A DNA stretch of 64,000 nt, taken from Rhodococcus rhodnii. Lineage in GTDB: Bacteria > Actinomycetota > Actinomycetes > Mycobacteriales > Pseudonocardiaceae. Below the pieces are notes generated by a model, which ran no database searches, was not told the DNA's origin, and saw only the letters and a list, made by a program, of their open reading frames with translations. The first letter of the stretch is position 1. Every line of letters begins with the position of its first letter. A program made the position numbers and the translations under genes. This document shows positions 61,567 through 64,000 of the stretch, piece by piece. The stretch covers positions 62,001 through 126,000 of the forward strand of contig JOAA01000019.1 of the NCBI GenBank assembly GCA_000720375.1. Direction: 5' to 3'.

Positions 61567-61782
61567 TCATCCAGCGTCGAAGTACGCGTTCTCGAGGTAG
61601 TTGTGGACTTCTTTTTCCGGTACCCGGAACGACTTCCCGACCCGCACCGCCGGCAGCTCACCGGAGTGCACGAGCCGATACACGGTCATCTTCGAGACCC
61701 GCATCATCTTGGCCACCTCGGCCACCGTCAGGAACTGCACCTGGGTGATCGAAGTCGGCTCACTTCTGTTGTTGGTCGGCAT
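61567..61782 (-). CDS. Excisionase-like helix-turn-helix DNA-binding protein (71 aa)
   Basis: The core FLTVAEVAKMMRVSKMTVYR is a MerR/Xis-type HTH, followed by the wing ELPAVRVGKSFRVPEKEVHNYL. No ligand domain is present. It is the conserved small regulator next to proC in many actinobacteria, whose target is unknown. ATG at 61782. Confidence 0.93.
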   Translation of the reverse strand: MPTNNRSEPTSITQVQFLTVAEVAKMMRVSKMTVYRLVHSGELPAVRVGKSFRVPEKEVHNYLENAYFDAG

Positions 61783-61989
61783 GGTTCACGCGTCCTTAGC
61801 CACGCGTCGCGCTGCCGATCTTCCCCATCGACAGTATCGACACGCACGTGCTTCTGAAGAGAGTAGCGGGACTCGTGTGACACATGCGACCCGCCAAACG
61901 CGTCGATGCATGTAGCCAGGAAACCCGGAGCGTAGCGACCGGCGCCTGCCAAGGCCATCGCGCGGGAGGACACCTGACCTAAGCACACC

Positions 61990-62115
61990 GGAGCGAAGCG
62001 AACGGCCGAAGGGCCACGCGCGTGTCCACCGGCTCCGGCATGGTGTGTTGAACGCGCGAGCGGCGCACGGCGGGTATCAGCGGGGCTGGTAGCGAGTCGA
62101 GCAGTTTGACTCACC
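61990..62115 (-). repeat. Dispersed intergenic repeat, copy B
   Basis: Bases 62039-62115 are the exact reverse complement of 1406-1482, and the similarity continues more weakly to about 61990. The 465-bp gap between the HTH gene and proC contains this repeat and several short GGCGGACAC and TGCCGGAA motifs at 62160-62245 that also resemble the 1188-1400 region. No gene is supported. Confidence 0.75.
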
Positions 62116-62247
62116 CGCGGAAAAGCCCCTCCCACAACGCTGCAAAATGCATCACACGGTGCCGGAAAGGCGGACACGACGTGCGGCAACGGCGGACACA
62201 CAGTGCCGCAAAGTGCATCTCACCGTGCCGGAACGGTGGACACGGGT

Positions 62248-63057
62248 TTAGGCCTCGTGCGCCTTGCCAAGCTCCTGTGAACGGTCCCGCGCCGCCTCGA
62301 TCGCGGCGAGCAAGGCCGCGCGCACGCCGTGACGTTCGAGCTCGCGGATGGCCATGATCGTCGTGCCTGCCGGGGACGTGACGGCCTCACGCAGGATGAC
62401 CGGATGCGTGCCGGTCTCGGCCATCATGGCCGCCGCGCCGACCGCCGACTGGATGATCAGCTTCTCGGCCACGTTACGGGGGATACCGAGCAGGATGCCC
62501 GCGTCGATCATGGCTTCGACCAGGTAGAAGAAGTACGCCGGGCCGGAGCCGGACAGCGCGGTCACCGCGTCCTGCTGGGCCTCGGGCACCCGGACGACCT
62601 CTCCCACGGTGGACAGCAGCTCTTCGACCAGTTCGAGGTGCCGGGGCTGGGCGTGTTCGCCCGCGGAGATCACGCTCATCGCCTTGCCGACGACCATCGG
62701 CGTGTTCGGCATCACGCGCACGACCGGCACGCTGTCGGGCAGCTTGCGCTCGTACAGCGCGGTCGGCAGACCGGCGCACAGCGAGACGACCAGGTTGCGG
62801 TCGCTGACCACCGGCACGAGCTCGTCCAGGACCGGGTCGATGTCCTGTGGCTTCACCGCGACCACGAGGACCTCGGCCTCGGCCGCCGCTGTCGGCACGT
62901 CGACCGCGCGGATGCCGTACTGCTTGGTCAGCTCGGCCGCGCGCTCCTGGTAGCGCTCGGTGAACATCAGCTCTTCCGGCCTGCGCCCGCCGGACAGCAG
63001 CCCGGACAGCAGCGCCTCACCGATCTTGCCCGCCCCCAGCACAGCGATGGTCGTCAT
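62248..63057 (-). CDS. proC: Pyrroline-5-carboxylate reductase
   Basis: This 269-aa enzyme makes proline from pyrroline-5-carboxylate with NAD(P)H. N-terminal ITIAVLGAGKIGEALLSGLL-type dinucleotide fold, VRVMPNTPMVVGKAMSVIS and the C-terminal signature VTALSGSGPAYFFYLVEAM and REAVTSPAGTTIMAIRELE are present. ATG at 63057. Followed by the small HTH gene after the repeat-bearing gap. Confidence 0.97.
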   Translation of the reverse strand: MTTIAVLGAGKIGEALLSGLLSGGRRPEELMFTERYQERAAELTKQYGIRAVDVPTAAAEAEVLVVAVKPQDIDPVLDELVPVVSDRNLVVSLCAGLPTALYERKLPDSVPVVRVMPNTPMVVGKAMSVISAGEHAQPRHLELVEELLSTVGEVVRVPEAQQDAVTALSGSGPAYFFYLVEAMIDAGILLGIPRNVAEKLIIQSAVGAAAMMAETGTHPVILREAVTSPAGTTIMAIRELERHGVRAALLAAIEAARDRSQELGKAHEA

Positions 63058-63076
63058 GACCCGTAAGCGTGCCAGA

Positions 63077-63883
63077 TCAGCCCGTTGTGGCTGTCAGGGC
63101 CAGCTGCCGTGCCTGGCACACCAGACGCCCGGTCGAGTCGACCACGGTGGCGTCTGAGTCGAACCATGCGCCGTGCACGGCCCGGCAGTCGACCTGGATA
63201 CGCAACCACCCCGGCGCGGGCCGCGAGCGCAGCAACGCCGTCAGCTGCACGGCAGGCGACCAACCCATACGGCCGAGGTTGAACGTGACCGGCATCGAGA
63301 TGTCCCCGGCGACGAGCGCGAACAACGGGTCCGCGTGCTCACCGCGCGGCCGTGCCCACAGCCGTAGCCGCAACGGGTCGCCTACGTGCCCGTGCAGGAA
63401 GCCCGCACCGGACGGGTCGAGGCGCACGTCGCAGCCCTCGGTCAGCCGGAACATCGACGCCGACGGCAAAGTCGAGATGTCGATGGCGTTGCCGGGCGGC
63501 TCGGCGGGCTGGTTCGGCAGATCCGTCCACGCGGCACGGTCGCGGGGCAACCGGCCCGTGGTGATCACGGCCTCGACGCAGCTACGGCCGCGCTGTTCGA
63601 GGTTGACCGCGACCACTGTGGCCTGCCTGCCGGTCTTACGGACCTCCGTGCGCAGCAACGCGGGGCCGACACCAGGTGAGTGCAGGAACTGCGCGCTGAC
63701 CGCGAGGGGATCCACCAACGGCGTGCCGTTGCCGGTGTGCAACGCGACTGCCGTCTTGGCCAGCAGCGCGAGCAGGAAACCGCCGTGTGGTTTGCCGCCG
63801 ACTGTCCACTCAGCGGGCAGTTCGGCGGTGAAGGTGCCATCGCCAAGCGGACGGATGGCAGCGGCTGTACTGAACGAGATCAC
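63077..63883 (-). CDS. Acyl-CoA thioesterase family protein (double hotdog)
   Basis: This 268-aa protein has two hotdog halves: the first with ELPAEWTVGGKPHGGFLLAL, the second with MPVTFNLGRMGWSPAVQLTA and AWFDSDATVVDSTGRLVCQ. The layout is of TesB-like thioesterases. GTG at 63883 has GAGGA 6-7 nt upstream. Upstream, bases 63884-64000 show nothing that can be assigned to a gene within the window. The gene precedes proC by 19 bp on the same strand. Confidence 0.88.
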   Translation of the reverse strand: MISFSTAAAIRPLGDGTFTAELPAEWTVGGKPHGGFLLALLAKTAVALHTGNGTPLVDPLAVSAQFLHSPGVGPALLRTEVRKTGRQATVVAVNLEQRGRSCVEAVITTGRLPRDRAAWTDLPNQPAEPPGNAIDISTLPSASMFRLTEGCDVRLDPSGAGFLHGHVGDPLRLRLWARPRGEHADPLFALVAGDISMPVTFNLGRMGWSPAVQLTALLRSRPAPGWLRIQVDCRAVHGAWFDSDATVVDSTGRLVCQARQLALTATTG

Positions 63884-64000
63884 GTTGCTTCCTCGCCCGT
63901 TCACGAATGGCTGACCAGTGCACGCGCGAAGAACGTTGTGTTGGCGGGTCTTTCGGCCAACCTGCGCATCAGGTAGCCATACCACTGAGATCCGTAGGGC

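Noticed and set aside
1..64000. tRNA, rRNA, transposase or phage genes
   Set aside because: None could be recognised on either strand.

Overview
The window is high-GC actinobacterial chromosome. Several gene orders point to the order Pseudonocardiales (a Saccharothrix/Lentzea/Kibdelosporangium-like organism; this is inference from content, not from a search). The menaquinone genes sit close to a mannosyltransferase of the MgtA type, as in mycobacteria. rex-hemA-hemC-hemD lies near a BldN-type sigma factor, as in Streptomyces. proC, a small excisionase-like HTH gene, a 33-residue basic protein, an epimerase and a PlsC-type acyltransferase run together as in Mycobacterium tuberculosis. GTG and even TTG starts are common, and many neighbouring genes overlap by 1-4 bases (ATGA, GTGA, TGATG), so long co-transcribed units are likely.

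Layout. 1-2.9 kb: the start of the nuo (complex I) operon on the minus strand and a geranylgeranyl-reductase-type gene (menJ), separated by a repeat-rich intergenic region with Rex-type operators. 2.9-6.4 kb: an unrecognised two-gene operon. 6.4-11.8 kb: a tandem pair of large secreted hydrolase/Calx-beta-like proteins. 11.8-24.6 kb: menaquinone genes menG, menD, menB, menE and menA, interspersed with two GT4 glycosyltransferases, an inositol-monophosphatase-family enzyme, a secreted M1 peptidase and an SH3-domain protein. 24.6-30.9 kb: a CysK2-like enzyme, a repeat nest, an MscS channel, an ECF42-type sigma factor with its DGPF protein, an AsnC regulator, a VOC protein and bldC. 31-38.4 kb: a MinD-like ATPase with a GPYQVP repeat region, then the system II cytochrome c maturation genes (resA, ccdA, resB, ccsB), a phosphatase and hemL. 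38.9-44.3 kb: a MacAB-like efflux operon and small membrane proteins. 44.3-50 kb: rex-hemA-hemC-hemD/cobA-hemB. 50.7-54.6 kb: a molybdopterin oxidoreductase and, divergently, a five-gene array of paralogous single-pass coiled-coil membrane proteins. 54.6-64 kb: a glutaredoxin, an acyl-CoA ligase, a BldN-like sigma factor, a HAD phosphatase, an RsbN-like protein, a PlsC acyltransferase, an epimerase, a 33-residue protein, an HTH protein, proC and a thioesterase.

The window brings together much of the aerobic respiratory apparatus: quinone synthesis, complex I, heme synthesis, cytochrome c maturation and the NADH sensor Rex. Rex-type operators are visible upstream of nuoA (two), menJ (one) and rex (one), which suggests one redox switch spanning quinone, complex I and heme supply. 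The least explained features are the five-gene coiled-coil array with its duplicated leader (52.3-54.6 kb), the two-gene unit at 2.95-6.38 kb, and a four-copy intergenic repeat family, three copies of which carry a DnaA-box-like 9-mer. No rRNA, tRNA, CRISPR array, transposase or phage gene was seen.
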